A DNA stretch of 64,000 nt from Defluviitaleaceae bacterium. Its GTDB lineage: Bacteria > Bacillota > Clostridia > Lachnospirales > WRAX01. A program made the position numbers and the translations under genes. Location of the stretch: contig WRAC01000008.1 of assembly GCA_009780415.1 (NCBI GenBank), forward strand, positions 1 through 64,000, read 5' to 3'. Position 1 is the first letter of the stretch. Every line of letters begins with the position of its first letter. The notes under the pieces were generated by a model. The model saw only the letters and a list, made by a program, of their open reading frames with translations. It was not told the DNA's origin and searched no databases. Shown here one piece after another: positions 1 to 8,344 of this stretch.

Positions 1-57
1 ATGGTCTGTTTTCCATGGTTGGCGGGTATCTGTTATCTCCTCAAAATATTGACGCAT
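1..57 (-). CDS. ISAs1-family (H-repeat type) transposase, N-terminal fragment cut by window edge
   Basis: Nineteen codons are visible before the gene runs off the left edge. The peptide contains I-x-D-x-R-Q-x-W-K-x-x-H, which I recognise from the N-terminal domain of H-repeat/ISAs1 transposases. The ATG follows a GGGGAG ribosome binding site at 6 bases and a TATAAT box further upstream, so this looks like the true 5' end of a gene and not a random frame. Whether the element is complete, and where its terminal inverted repeat lies, cannot be seen. It sits directly downstream of the ctpA-like gene in the same direction. Confidence 0.65.
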   Translation of the reverse strand, partial: MRQYFEEITDTRQPWKTDH

Positions 58-62
58 TTTTT

Positions 63-83
63 ATCTCCCCTTTTCAGGGAGAT
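63..83 (-). promoter_or_regulatory. hairpin that can sequester the transposase ribosome binding site
   Basis: ATCTCCC and GGGAGAT form a perfect 7-bp stem around a 7-base loop. In the minus-strand RNA the 3' arm contains the GGGGAG ribosome binding site of the transposase. A transcript started at the gene's own -10 box would begin inside the loop and lack the 5' arm, while read-through RNA from ctpA would contain both arms. Confidence 0.45.
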
Positions 84-90
84 TATACCA
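82..90 (-). promoter_or_regulatory. extended -10 promoter of the transposase gene
   Basis: On the minus strand the sequence reads TGGTATAAT, an extended -10 (TGnTATAAT), 24 bases before the transposase ATG. No good -35 is present at 17 bases, which is tolerated by extended -10 promoters. Transcription would start near position 75. Confidence 0.5.
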
Positions 91-113
91 TACTTTCAAC
101 CTTTTTCATGCGT

Positions 114-1397
114 TTACCGTGATTGAATTCCCAATTTCTCATTCATAATCTCAATCGCGCGCTTTAACTGGACGTCCTCATCCAGCGTCAGCTGGGAGAG
201 GCGCATGGACAGCTCGGTATCCATATCAATCTCGTAATCCGGCGAAAGTCCGGTATCCTGTATACAAATGCCGCTGGGCGTATAATATTTTGCCACGGTG
301 ATTTTTAAGGCGCTGTTGTCCTGCAGCGGGTAGAGGTTCTGCACCAGTCCCTTGCCAAAGGTCGTTGTGCCTACCAGCTCACCCACCCCATGATCGCGCA
401 CCGCGCCGCTTAGAACTTCGGAAGCGCTGGCGCTGGCGCCGTTCACGAGTATCAGCATGGGAATCTGGATATGGTCGGAGCCTGAAGGAGTAATAACCTG
501 ACGGCCTCTTTTATCCTCGGTATAAACGATGATACCTTCCGGCACAAGCACATCCGTAATTTGCGTAACCACGGTGAGCAGGCCGCCCGGGTTATTACGC
601 AGATCAAGGATCAGGCCCTTCATGCCGTTCTCCGTTAAATCGCTATACGCGTGGTTAAACTGATCCAGCGTTACGCGTTCAAACTGTGTGATGCGCAGAT
701 AACCGATATCATTCTCAAGCATACGGTGGCTGACAGTGGGAACGGTGATAACTTCGCGCACAATGTTAAGCTCAAGCGTCTCGTCCGTGGATTCGCGGTA
801 TATCGTAATATCAACGCTGGTACCCGGCTCACCCTTTATCATATCTATGGCTTCATGCAATTTATCCGCCGTTACGTCATAACCGTTTACCTTGATAATC
901 GCGTCGCCGGGATGGATGCCGGCTTTCGCTCCCGGCGACCCTTCAAACGGTGAAATAACAATTATCCTGTTAGTGGACGTATTACCGTTGACCACAACGC
1001 CGATACCCGTATAAACCCCTTCCGTGTCCTCCATAAAGTCCTTGTGCTGCTTGGGATCCATATATACGGTATACGGGTCGTTAACAAGGTTGACAACCTC
1101 GCGGAATATCCTGTTTGTGAAGTCGTCCATATCTATATGTTCGACATAAAACCTATCCATTAGATACATTATATCGTCTAATTTAACGCCCGCGGACGGA
1201 TATACCGGCGGCGGAGTGGCAGCCGCCGTATTGCGTTCGCTAAACCTGCCGCCGGAGGCCTGCCCGTTATTACCACTCAGCACGTCCGGGAAGAACAGCA
1301 TCACCGCTATATAAGCCGCCACCATGACGATCATCCCGGTAAACACGCCAATCACATAATTTTTCTTATTCTCCACGCAAGCAGCTCCTTTAGACAT
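114..1397 (-). CDS. S41 family C-terminal processing peptidase (CtpA/CtpB type)
   Basis: Membrane-anchored serine protease of 427 aa. One N-terminal membrane segment lies at about residues 13-35, so the rest is outside the cytoplasm. A PDZ domain (about 115-200) is followed by the S41 catalytic domain. The catalytic serine is in GASASASE (about 321) and the general-base lysine in TFGKG (about 346); LDLRNNPGG is also typical. These proteases trim C-termini of secreted or membrane proteins. The position after ftsE-ftsX and an EnvC-like M23 peptidase is a common Firmicutes arrangement and suggests a role in wall metabolism or sporulation signalling. A terminator lies between it and the M23 gene, so it may have its own promoter. 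Confidence 0.93.
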   Translation of the reverse strand: MSKGAACVENKKNYVIGVFTGMIVMVAAYIAVMLFFPDVLSGNNGQASGGRFSERNTAAATPPPVYPSAGVKLDDIMYLMDRFYVEHIDMDDFTNRIFREVVNLVNDPYTVYMDPKQHKDFMEDTEGVYTGIGVVVNGNTSTNRIIVISPFEGSPGAKAGIHPGDAIIKVNGYDVTADKLHEAIDMIKGEPGTSVDITIYRESTDETLELNIVREVITVPTVSHRMLENDIGYLRITQFERVTLDQFNHAYSDLTENGMKGLILDLRNNPGGLLTVVTQITDVLVPEGIIVYTEDKRGRQVITPSGSDHIQIPMLILVNGASASASEVLSGAVRDHGVGELVGTTTFGKGLVQNLYPLQDNSALKITVAKYYTPSGICIQDTGLSPDYEIDMDTELSMRLSQLTLDEDVQLKRAIEIMNEKLGIQSR

Positions 1398-1471
1398 ATT
1401 TGGAATTTCCTGTATTTCTGGTAATACTATATCATATTAAGATTGTCTACGCAATATTCAACATGCCGATG

Positions 1472-1495
1472 AAAAAGGGCGAACTATGTTCGCCC
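1472..1495 (-). terminator. Rho-independent terminator after the M23 peptidase gene
   Basis: GGGCGAAC and GTTCGCCC form a perfect 8-bp stem with a TAT loop, followed on the minus strand by five T residues. It ends the ftsE-ftsX-M23 transcript before ctpA. Confidence 0.85.
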
Positions 1496-1531
1496 GATAT
1501 TCCCCCGCGATTGCCGCTTGTTTTGAGTTTT

Positions 1532-2710
1532 TTATTTCAAATAGTCCTCCGGGTCCTTTGCCGTTCCGTTTACGCGCACTTCAAAATGCAGATGGTTGCC
1601 CGTGCTTGAACCCGTCGAGCCTACTTTCGCTATCACCTGGCCCCTTGTTACACTGTCGCCGACCTTCGCGGAGATGGACGAGCAATGTGCGTACGCCGTC
1701 GCCATTCCGCCGCCGTGATCAATTATGACAAGATTGCCGTACGAGCCCTGCCAGCCCGCGAATATCACCTTGCCGTCATTCGCGGCTACTATATTGGTAC
1801 CCCTCGCGGCCCAGATATCCAAGCCGCTGTGGTTGTGGTTTCTTCTCGTAATGGGATGCCTGCGCGGCCCAAACCGCGACGAGATGTTTGTATGGGAAAT
1901 CCCCGGAAGGGGCCACAGCATCTCCCCGCCCACATATGGGTTATTCGCCGCCTGACGCGCGCGCTCCTCGGCTTCCGCCTGCCTTATGATGGCTTCAATA
2001 GCCGCGCTTTCCCTTTCCTCACTTGCTATAAGCTGGTTCAATTCCGCCTCGCGTTCTTCCAAATTTTCAAGCATAGCCTTTTTCTCGGCGCTGCGTTCCT
2101 CATATTCAATCAGGCTTTCCTCCTGCTCAATCAAAAGCAGCTCATATTCCTCCCGGAAAGCCTCTACTTCGTCCAGCTTCCATGCCAGATACTCGTGTTT
2201 TGCCCTTAACTGGTCAGTGAGGTTTTTGTCATATTCCGCCAGGCTGTTTATAATCTCAGCGCTGTTCATTGCGTCGGTAAGGCTTGCGGAATCAAGGAAA
2301 ATCTGCAAATAGTTCAATCCAAACGTATCGGTTTCGTTAAGGTCGCGCACCCGGTCAACAAACAGCTCGTGCTGCCGCTCATAGTCCTCAACAGCCAAAT
2401 GCAGCTCAAACTCGATGATCTCAAGTTCCCTTAAAGCCCATTCAATAAGCTCTGTATAATGCTCGTAGGTCATATGCGCCACTTCAATATCAATATCCAG
2501 ACGCAGGATATCAAATTCCAAAGTGTTCCGTTCAGCGCGTATAGCGCTCAGCTGCCTGCGCCTCTGGCTGACGCTGTTGCTTATTCTGGTGCGCTCATTC
2601 CTTAATTGGCTGATATTCGCGTGGGTAACTTGCCCGGCGGCCTGAAAAACAAAGAGCGTCACCAGAATACATATAACAGCTGCAAATGCCTTAAAATTTA
2701 GATTTTTCAC
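1532..2710 (-). CDS. coiled-coil murein hydrolase (M23 / EnvC-PcsB-like) activated by FtsEX
   Basis: Secreted protein of 392 aa with an N-terminal signal peptide (hydrophobic stretch at about 8-26). A long charged coiled coil (about 35-255, rich in E, R, L) is followed by a C-terminal M23 LytM domain. Zinc ligands are visible as HSGLD (about 293) and HLHFE (about 374), so the peptidase site looks intact, unlike degenerate EnvC activators. Coiled-coil LytM proteins encoded beside ftsEX are the known periplasmic or extracellular partners of FtsX. Peptidoglycan endopeptidase activity at the division or sporulation septum is the expected role. Confidence 0.9.
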   Translation of the reverse strand: MKNLNFKAFAAVICILVTLFVFQAAGQVTHANISQLRNERTRISNSVSQRRRQLSAIRAERNTLEFDILRLDIDIEVAHMTYEHYTELIEWALRELEIIEFELHLAVEDYERQHELFVDRVRDLNETDTFGLNYLQIFLDSASLTDAMNSAEIINSLAEYDKNLTDQLRAKHEYLAWKLDEVEAFREEYELLLIEQEESLIEYEERSAEKKAMLENLEEREAELNQLIASEERESAAIEAIIRQAEAEERARQAANNPYVGGEMLWPLPGISHTNISSRFGPRRHPITRRNHNHSGLDIWAARGTNIVAANDGKVIFAGWQGSYGNLVIIDHGGGMATAYAHCSSISAKVGDSVTRGQVIAKVGSTGSSTGNHLHFEVRVNGTAKDPEDYLK

Positions 2711-2756
2711 CGATTAACCCCCCAGTTGAAAGAATGGTCACACCTTGCACAGGCAC

Positions 2757-3671
2757 TTATACATCCAGATATCTCCTAATAGTGGCAATGCTTGAGAATG
2801 TCCCCAGCAGCCCGCCGATCAGCAAGCCTGCCGGTATCAGGACAGGAAACAGCGAATTGCCCGAAACCAGCATATCGCCGGCCCTTGGTACGTTAACTAA
2901 AAAAGTATCGATAATCAAGTTAAGCAGCCCGTCGTAAAACAGCACCACCAGTGTTATGGCTATCGTGGAACCCGTTAATCCAAGCAGCATCCCTTCCATA
3001 ACGAAAGGCCCGCGGATAAACTGGTTTGTGGCGCCGATATATTTCATTATGCTAATCTCGTTTTTGCGTCCGTCGATTGTCAGGCGTATCGTGTTTGTGA
3101 TGATTACCACGGATAAAACAGCCAGCACGGCAATTATCGCAATGCTTGCGGAATTAATGGCCCTTCCGATAGAGTCAAGCTGTTCCACAACCTCCGAAGC
3201 ATGGTTGATATTGCTGATACCCATCTGCCTTAATTCCGGCGATTCAAGCCATGCCGCCACTCCGCTTACCGATTCTACGCTTACAATATAAATATCCAGC
3301 CGCCGCCGCAGCATCCCCGGCCCCAGCAGCTCATACAGCCTGGGGTTGATGCCCCGCTCCTCTATCCAGATATCCCTGTTTTCTTCCGGCGTAAGGTATA
3401 TTACGCTTGTTACCTCGGGATGCTCCAGAATTATGCCGCGCAGCTGGCTCAGCTCGTTCGCCGAAACCCTGTCGTCAATAAACACCGCAATGCGGAAATC
3501 CGCCATGACATCCGACAGCATGGAATTTATATTCATCGTGACGCAATACATAAGGATTATAATAAGCAGGCACGCGGAAACGATAACCACCGACGTGAGC
3601 GACATCATCTTATTCCTGAATATGCTCTTTGTCGCCTCGGCGAAATAACGGCTAGTAGACCGGATCTTCAT
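2757..3671 (-). CDS. ftsX: cell division protein FtsX
   Basis: Permease-like subunit of the FtsEX complex, 304 aa from the ATG at 3671 ([13 protein letters not shown]), which fits the family better than the longer frame from 3773. Four membrane segments are visible: one near residues 20-42, an extracellular domain with the FtsX ECD pattern (about 60-155), then three C-terminal segments. It overlaps the end of ftsE by 20 bases, indicating translational coupling. FtsX transmits ATP hydrolysis by FtsE to an extracellular hydrolase, here probably the next gene. Confidence 0.95.
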   Translation of the reverse strand: MKIRSTSRYFAEATKSIFRNKMMSLTSVVIVSACLLIIILMYCVTMNINSMLSDVMADFRIAVFIDDRVSANELSQLRGIILEHPEVTSVIYLTPEENRDIWIEERGINPRLYELLGPGMLRRRLDIYIVSVESVSGVAAWLESPELRQMGISNINHASEVVEQLDSIGRAINSASIAIIAVLAVLSVVIITNTIRLTIDGRKNEISIMKYIGATNQFIRGPFVMEGMLLGLTGSTIAITLVVLFYDGLLNLIIDTFLVNVPRAGDMLVSGNSLFPVLIPAGLLIGGLLGTFSSIATIRRYLDV

Positions 3672-4350
3672 CGCTGTACCCGCTTTCCTCGTCGTCTCGC
3701 ACAAGGTTTCCGTGCTGGAACCTGATAACCCGCTTCTGCATATTGTCAACAATATCCCAAGCGTGAGTGGCAATAAGCACCGTGGTCCCTATATTATTAA
3801 TATCCTCCAGCACCTGCATAATCTCCCAGGCCGTATCGGGGTCAAGGTTGCCGGTGGGTTCGTCCGCAATCAGCAGCGGCGGTTTGTTTACGATGGCGCG
3901 CGCAAGAGCGGTGCGCTGCTGCTCACCGCCTGAAAGCTGTTTCGGATAAGCCTTGGCCTTGGAACTAAGCCCGACCATGGACAGCACCATTGGAACATCG
4001 CGCCGTATCTGCCTGTGGCTGGATTCGACGACTTCCATTGCGAAGGCGACATTCTCGTAAACGGTTTTGTTGGGCAGCAGCCTGAAATCCTGGAACACAA
4101 TGCCCATCCTGCGCCTAAGATACGGAACTTCGCGCTTTTTCAGCTTTGTAATATTAATGTTGTCAACAAATATCTGCCCGTCCGTCAGCTCTTCCTCGCG
4201 GAAAAGGAGCTTAATCAAGGTAGATTTGCCGGAACCGCTGTGCCCGACGATAAACGAAAACTCGCCCTGTTCAATAAAGAGGTTTACATTTTGCAGCGCT
4301 ATGGTGCCATTGTCCTTATAAATCTTGGTCGCGTCCCTAAACTCAACCAA
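3652..4350 (-). CDS. ftsE: cell division ATP-binding protein FtsE
   Basis: ABC-type ATPase of 232 aa. Walker A is GHSGSGKST (36-44), the signature is LSGGEQQR (about 139) and Walker B is [12 protein letters not shown] (about 160). The start codon is TTG, with TAGGAG about 10 bases upstream; no in-frame ATG fits. It works with FtsX at the membrane. The last 15 residues are acidic and extend slightly past the usual family end. Confidence 0.96.
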   Translation of the reverse strand: MVEFRDATKIYKDNGTIALQNVNLFIEQGEFSFIVGHSGSGKSTLIKLLFREEELTDGQIFVDNINITKLKKREVPYLRRRMGIVFQDFRLLPNKTVYENVAFAMEVVESSHRQIRRDVPMVLSMVGLSSKAKAYPKQLSGGEQQRTALARAIVNKPPLLIADEPTGNLDPDTAWEIMQVLEDINNIGTTVLIATHAWDIVDNMQKRVIRFQHGNLVRDDEESGYSDEDPVY

Positions 4351-4370
4351 AATATTTCATCTCCTACAGA

Positions 4371-4396
4371 GAATCAACTAAATCAGCAGTTGATTC
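4371..4396 (-). promoter_or_regulatory. 9-bp inverted repeat in the ftsE leader
   Basis: GAATCAACT and AGTTGATTC are perfect inverted repeats around an 8-base loop, just upstream of the ftsE ribosome binding site. There is no T tract on either side, so it is not a standard terminator. It could be an operator or leader hairpin. Confidence 0.3.
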
Positions 4397-4432
4397 ACAA
4401 TGTGTAAATGTTACATATTTGTTAAGAATATA

Positions 4433-5554
4433 TTACAATTTATCGAGTCCCATGTCAAGGTTTTTTTTATTGTGGTAAGAAATAAATTTTGCGACCATCA
4501 AAGTGATATAGAACAGCACCGCGTCGTCGAACTCGCGCAGGTCAAGGCCGGTTATCTTTTGCAGCCTGTCCAGCCGGTAAACCAAAGTGTTTCTGTGAAT
4601 TATAAGCTTGCGCGCGGTTTCCGATATATTAAGGCTGCACCGGAAGAATTCGTTCACGGTGGAGATGGTCTCCTCGTCGATCTGTTCCAGGGTGGTGCCC
4701 GCTAAAACCTCGTTTACAAACATCTTGCACAGCGATTTCGGCATATGGTATATAAGCCGCCCGATGCCCAGTTTTTCGTAGCTGACAACATTATCGCCCG
4801 GGGCGAATATCTTGCCTACCTCCATCGCCATCCTGGCCTCTTTATAGGAACCGGATACAAGTTTCAAGTCCTTCACAGGCGTGCCGATTGACACAAGGAC
4901 GTTGCCCATAGACTCGGCGGACAGCGTATCGCATAAAACGCGCGCGGTTTGTTCAATATCCTCCGCGCTGTCATGCTGCTTGACCTCTTTTATTAGGATA
5001 ATGCTTGTTTTATCAACGGCGGCTACAAAATCCCTGTTCTTCTCGGGGAACAGGTTTCGGATGATTTCAACGCCCGTAAGCTCGTTTAATACGTCCGATT
5101 CGGCCTCGATAAGATAAGCCACGCGGCGGACGTCGTTTTCAATCTTCAGTTTTTTAGCGCGGCTGTAGATATCAACAAGCAGCAGGTTGTCCAGCAGCAG
5201 GTTTTTGACAAAATTGTCCCTGTCGAAACGCTCCTTATACGCCGTGATAAGGTTTTGGACATGGAAAGCCGTCATTTTGCCTATGCGGTAGGTTTCCTCA
5301 TCCTCGCCGCGTATCAGCACCACCATCTCCGGTATGCCGTTTACAAACACCTTAAAAAACTGGCAGCCGCTGACAAGCTGGCTCTCGGCGGCCTGATTAA
5401 AAAATGCGAACACTTCTGATGACTGGGTTTCAAACAGTTTGCTGTCCGCCGTAGCCGCCAGCTCTTTGCCGTCTCTGTCTATAACGCTCATTTCTTTTAA
5501 AGTAATGCTTCTTATGCCTTCCAACGTGTTTTGCAAGACTTGGCCGGAAATCAT
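4433..5554 (-). CDS. CdaR/PucR-type transcriptional regulator
   Basis: Regulator of 373 aa. The N-terminal 130 residues resemble the sugar-diacid recognition domain seen in CdaR. The middle carries a GGDEF-like/CdaR linker region. The C-terminus (about 310-365) has the PucR-type helix-turn-helix, with NISETARKLIIHRNTLVYRL as the recognisable motif. Family members bind DNA in response to small carboxylates or nucleobases. The ligand here is unknown. It lies between ispH-rpsA and ftsE, in its own minus-strand unit, with no obvious catabolic genes beside it. Confidence 0.8.
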   Translation of the reverse strand: MISGQVLQNTLEGIRSITLKEMSVIDRDGKELAATADSKLFETQSSEVFAFFNQAAESQLVSGCQFFKVFVNGIPEMVVLIRGEDEETYRIGKMTAFHVQNLITAYKERFDRDNFVKNLLLDNLLLVDIYSRAKKLKIENDVRRVAYLIEAESDVLNELTGVEIIRNLFPEKNRDFVAAVDKTSIILIKEVKQHDSAEDIEQTARVLCDTLSAESMGNVLVSIGTPVKDLKLVSGSYKEARMAMEVGKIFAPGDNVVSYEKLGIGRLIYHMPKSLCKMFVNEVLAGTTLEQIDEETISTVNEFFRCSLNISETARKLIIHRNTLVYRLDRLQKITGLDLREFDDAVLFYITLMVAKFISYHNKKNLDMGLDKL

Positions 5555-5589
5555 TTAATTACCCCTTTTCTGACAATGTTTGGATAAGA

Positions 5590-5613
5590 GGGGACGCCCA
5601 ATGGTGCGTCCCC
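5590..5613 (-). terminator. possible weak terminator after the ispH-S1 gene
   Basis: GGGGACGC and GCGTCCCC pair as an 8-bp stem around an 8-base loop, 9 bases past the stop codon. The minus-strand sequence that follows is TCTTATCC, which is poor as a T tract, so termination may be partial. Confidence 0.45.
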
Positions 5614-5621
5614 AATGTATA

Positions 5622-7775
5622 CTATTCCGGCTGTCCGTCCGCTGGCTCTTCGTCCGTCTCAGCGCCCTCCATGGGAAGGGCTTCTTGGCGGAAGTCCTCT
5701 TTTGGTTCCTCGGCAGGAGGGTCGTCGATGATCCCCGTTTCGTCATAGGCTTCGTCGTATACTTCGTCATAGGCTTCGTCATATACTTCGTCATATGCCT
5801 CGCCGTAGTTTTCATCGTCGAGGTAGTCGAAGTAAATCTCGTTGTCCGCTACTTTTTTAGAGAGGCTGATGCGCTTCTGGTTTTTGTCGATAGCGGTGAT
5901 CTTTACTTTTATGATTTGGCCGATTTTAAGCTCTTCCTCAACCTTTTCAATATGGCGGCCCGCCACCTGCGATATGTGCACGAGGCCGTCCACACCGTCC
6001 TCAAGCTCTACAAACGCGCCGAATGAGGCGATCCGCGCAACCTTTCCGTCAACAATTGAGCCAACGGGGTATCTTTCCTCAATTTCCGCCCAGGGATCGG
6101 ACGTAACATCCTTTAGAGACAGGGAGATTTTACCTTTGTCGGGATCCAGCGCGATAACGACCACGGTAACCTCATTGCCCTCCTTCACGACATCCGTCAC
6201 GCGTCTGATACGGCCCCAGCTCATCTCGGAAATATGGATAAGCCCGTCAACGCCGCCCAAGTCCACAAACGCGCCAAACTGCGCTATGCGGCTGACTTTG
6301 CCGGTCAGCTTGTCGCCGATTTTGAACATCGCGAACGCCTTGTCTTTCTGCTCCTGAGCTTCCTTAGCGGCAAGCTCCTTGCGGCCCGCAACGATACGCT
6401 TGGCTTTCTTGTCGAATTCCAGGATGCTGAAATTGAACTCCTTGCCTTTCAGCTCGTTCAGGTCCGCCACAAATCTCTGCGCGGCCTGACTGGAGGGAAC
6501 GAACGTCCTTACGCCTTGTATAAGAGCGATGCACCCTCCTTTGACAATCTCCGTTATCTTTCCGGGAAGCGGCGTGCCGTTCTTAAAAGCTGCCTCAAGA
6601 TCAAGCATACTCTTTCTGCCGTCGGCATGCTTCTTGGAAAGCAGGACATTGCCCTCTCCGTCGTTAACCCTGGCGACATAAACGTCGATCTCATCACCGG
6701 GCTTTAAATCTTTTGCGGGATCCGCGTCAGCGTCGTCTGAATACTGGCCCTTTTGGATGATACCGTCGGATTTGTAGCCCAGGTCTACAAATACTTCGCC
6801 GTTCGCGACCTTGATTACTTTGCCCCTGACTGTCTCACCTGTGCGCAACACCATGTTGACACCCGCGATCATGTTCTCGAAGTTGCCTTCGGGGTTGTCC
6901 GCTGTTGCGCTGGGGTTGGGATTAATTTCGCTCATTAGTTTGACTGCCTCCTTTATCATGGCCGGAGATGTGGACGCTCCGGCTGTTACTCCAATTATTT
7001 TATCAGAATCAAATAAAATATTCAACAATTTTTCTTCAATTTCTCTAATATTTTCTATAAAAATTGTATTAATTTGATTCCTTTTGCATATATCAAATAA
7101 TTTAAGGCTGTTACTGCTTCCCGAATCGCCCAAAACGATCATTAAATCAACTTCCCGGGCCAATTCCCCGGCTTCTTTGTACCGTTCCGCCGTACCGCGG
7201 CATAAAGTATGCCTTATGTCGATATCCAGCCCCAGCCCGGTCAGATAATCAATAATCTCATTGTACAGTTCCGCGTCGAAGGTAGTCTGCGCAACCAAAG
7301 TATATTTTTCCTCGTGAGAAAACATATATTCCCCGGCTGTTTCAAGATTATTCAGGATAATTGCCCCGTAATCCGCGCAGCCGTTAATCCCCACGATTTC
7401 GGGATGATTTGCGTCGCCAATGATTATCAGTTTCCTGCCATCCGAAACCACGCCCTCCACAATTTCCTGTACGCGTTTTACATCGGGGCATGTGTAATCA
7501 AGCCAGTTTATCGCATGGGCTTCCAAGTCCTTATAAACTTCGGGCGGTACGCCATGGGAGCGGATAATAACCGTACCGGGCGGCCTGCCCGCAAGCTCCG
7601 CCGCGCTTCCGGCCTGCTCCACGCCTTTTTCCGCAAGCTCCGCCACAACACGTTTATTATGTATCACCGGGCCAAGCGTATACACCTTGCCCTTCGCGGC
7701 TTCCTTCAGCGCCGCCGTAACGATCCTGCCGACGCCGAAGCAAAACCCCGCGCTTTTCGCTATTTTTATCGTCAT
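5622..7775 (-). CDS. ispH: fusion of IspH (HMBPP reductase) and ribosomal protein S1
   Basis: Single polypeptide of 717 aa. Residues 1-281 are 4-hydroxy-3-methylbut-2-enyl diphosphate reductase, the last step of the MEP isoprenoid route. The three iron-sulfur cysteines lie in GFCFGV (12), DYTCPD (about 96) and TLCRGTAER (about 193), with substrate motifs SHGVPP and GDANHPEI. Residues from about 312 to 640 contain four S1 RNA-binding domains, as in short Firmicutes S1 proteins. This IspH-S1 fusion is a known clostridial arrangement. The C-terminal 75 residues are acidic and contain a tandem Y-D-E-A/V repeat. plsC and cmk lie upstream in the same operon, with a 4-base overlap to plsC. Confidence 0.96.
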   Translation of the reverse strand: MTIKIAKSAGFCFGVGRIVTAALKEAAKGKVYTLGPVIHNKRVVAELAEKGVEQAGSAAELAGRPPGTVIIRSHGVPPEVYKDLEAHAINWLDYTCPDVKRVQEIVEGVVSDGRKLIIIGDANHPEIVGINGCADYGAIILNNLETAGEYMFSHEEKYTLVAQTTFDAELYNEIIDYLTGLGLDIDIRHTLCRGTAERYKEAGELAREVDLMIVLGDSGSSNSLKLFDICKRNQINTIFIENIREIEEKLLNILFDSDKIIGVTAGASTSPAMIKEAVKLMSEINPNPSATADNPEGNFENMIAGVNMVLRTGETVRGKVIKVANGEVFVDLGYKSDGIIQKGQYSDDADADPAKDLKPGDEIDVYVARVNDGEGNVLLSKKHADGRKSMLDLEAAFKNGTPLPGKITEIVKGGCIALIQGVRTFVPSSQAAQRFVADLNELKGKEFNFSILEFDKKAKRIVAGRKELAAKEAQEQKDKAFAMFKIGDKLTGKVSRIAQFGAFVDLGGVDGLIHISEMSWGRIRRVTDVVKEGNEVTVVVIALDPDKGKISLSLKDVTSDPWAEIEERYPVGSIVDGKVARIASFGAFVELEDGVDGLVHISQVAGRHIEKVEEELKIGQIIKVKITAIDKNQKRISLSKKVADNEIYFDYLDDENYGEAYDEVYDEAYDEVYDEAYDETGIIDDPPAEEPKEDFRQEALPMEGAETDEEPADGQPE
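5733..5806 (-). repeat. tandem repeat encoding Y-D-E-A/V units in the S1 tail
   Basis: The minus strand codes for six consecutive units of the form Y-D-E plus A or V (first unit Y-G-E), at about residues 656-681 of the fusion. At DNA level this is an imperfect repeat with a 12-base unit and a 24-base higher-order period because A and V alternate. Confidence 0.75.
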
Positions 7776-8344
7776 AACGCGGCAATCCTTCCAACTATCG
7801 CATCGGCGGCCTCACGCAAAACCTCGGAGCGCGGTTTTTGGCTGCGGTAAGCGGAGAGGTCAACGGGCGGCCCGATTTTAATATACAGCCTTCCAAACAA
7901 GCGGTAACCCGGGGTTATTTTAACGGGTATAACCTCCGCGCCGCTCTTCAGCGCGAACAGGGACACGCCGGCCTTGGCGTCCTTCGCGTCAATATCCTTG
8001 AACCGCCGGCCTTGGGCGAAAACGCACAAAATCTTGCCGTCCCTCAAAACCCCCATCCCCGCGCGGAAAGAGGCCATGCCCGGGGAGTCTCTGTCCACCG
8101 GAAACGCGCCCAGCGCACGCACGCACCGGCCCAGCACAGGTATCTTAAACAGCTCAATCTTAGCCATGAAATGAATCTGCCGTTTTATATGAGATCCCAG
8201 CAGAATCGGGTCGTTATTGCTCAAGTGGTTTGAGCAGAGGATCACGGAGCCGCTCCCAGGTATGTTTTCCGCGCCCTCCACCTTAACCCTGAACAGCATA
8301 CGGAAATAAACAAAGAACATATTTTTTACAAATTTATAAAACAC
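7772..8344 (-). CDS. plsC: 1-acyl-sn-glycerol-3-phosphate acyltransferase (PlsC family)
   Basis: Membrane-associated acyltransferase of 190 aa that would make phosphatidic acid from lysophosphatidic acid. The catalytic NHxxxxD motif is CSNHLSNNDP at about residues 36-45. The second substrate motif, normally FPEGTRS, reads FAQGRRF here, so the usual glutamate is glutamine. Length is short but within the clostridial range. It abuts cmk upstream and overlaps ispH by 4 bases; the cmk-plsC-ispH/S1 order is common in Clostridia. Confidence 0.87.
   Translation of the reverse strand: MFYKFVKNMFFVYFRMLFRVKVEGAENIPGSGSVILCSNHLSNNDPILLGSHIKRQIHFMAKIELFKIPVLGRCVRALGAFPVDRDSPGMASFRAGMGVLRDGKILCVFAQGRRFKDIDAKDAKAGVSLFALKSGAEVIPVKITPGYRLFGRLYIKIGPPVDLSAYRSQKPRSEVLREAADAIVGRIAAL

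Noticed and set aside
5590-5613. Fourth copy of the GC-rich palindromic repeat
   Set aside because: It shares only GGGACGC with the repeat; the loop and flanks differ, so I treat it as a weak terminator.
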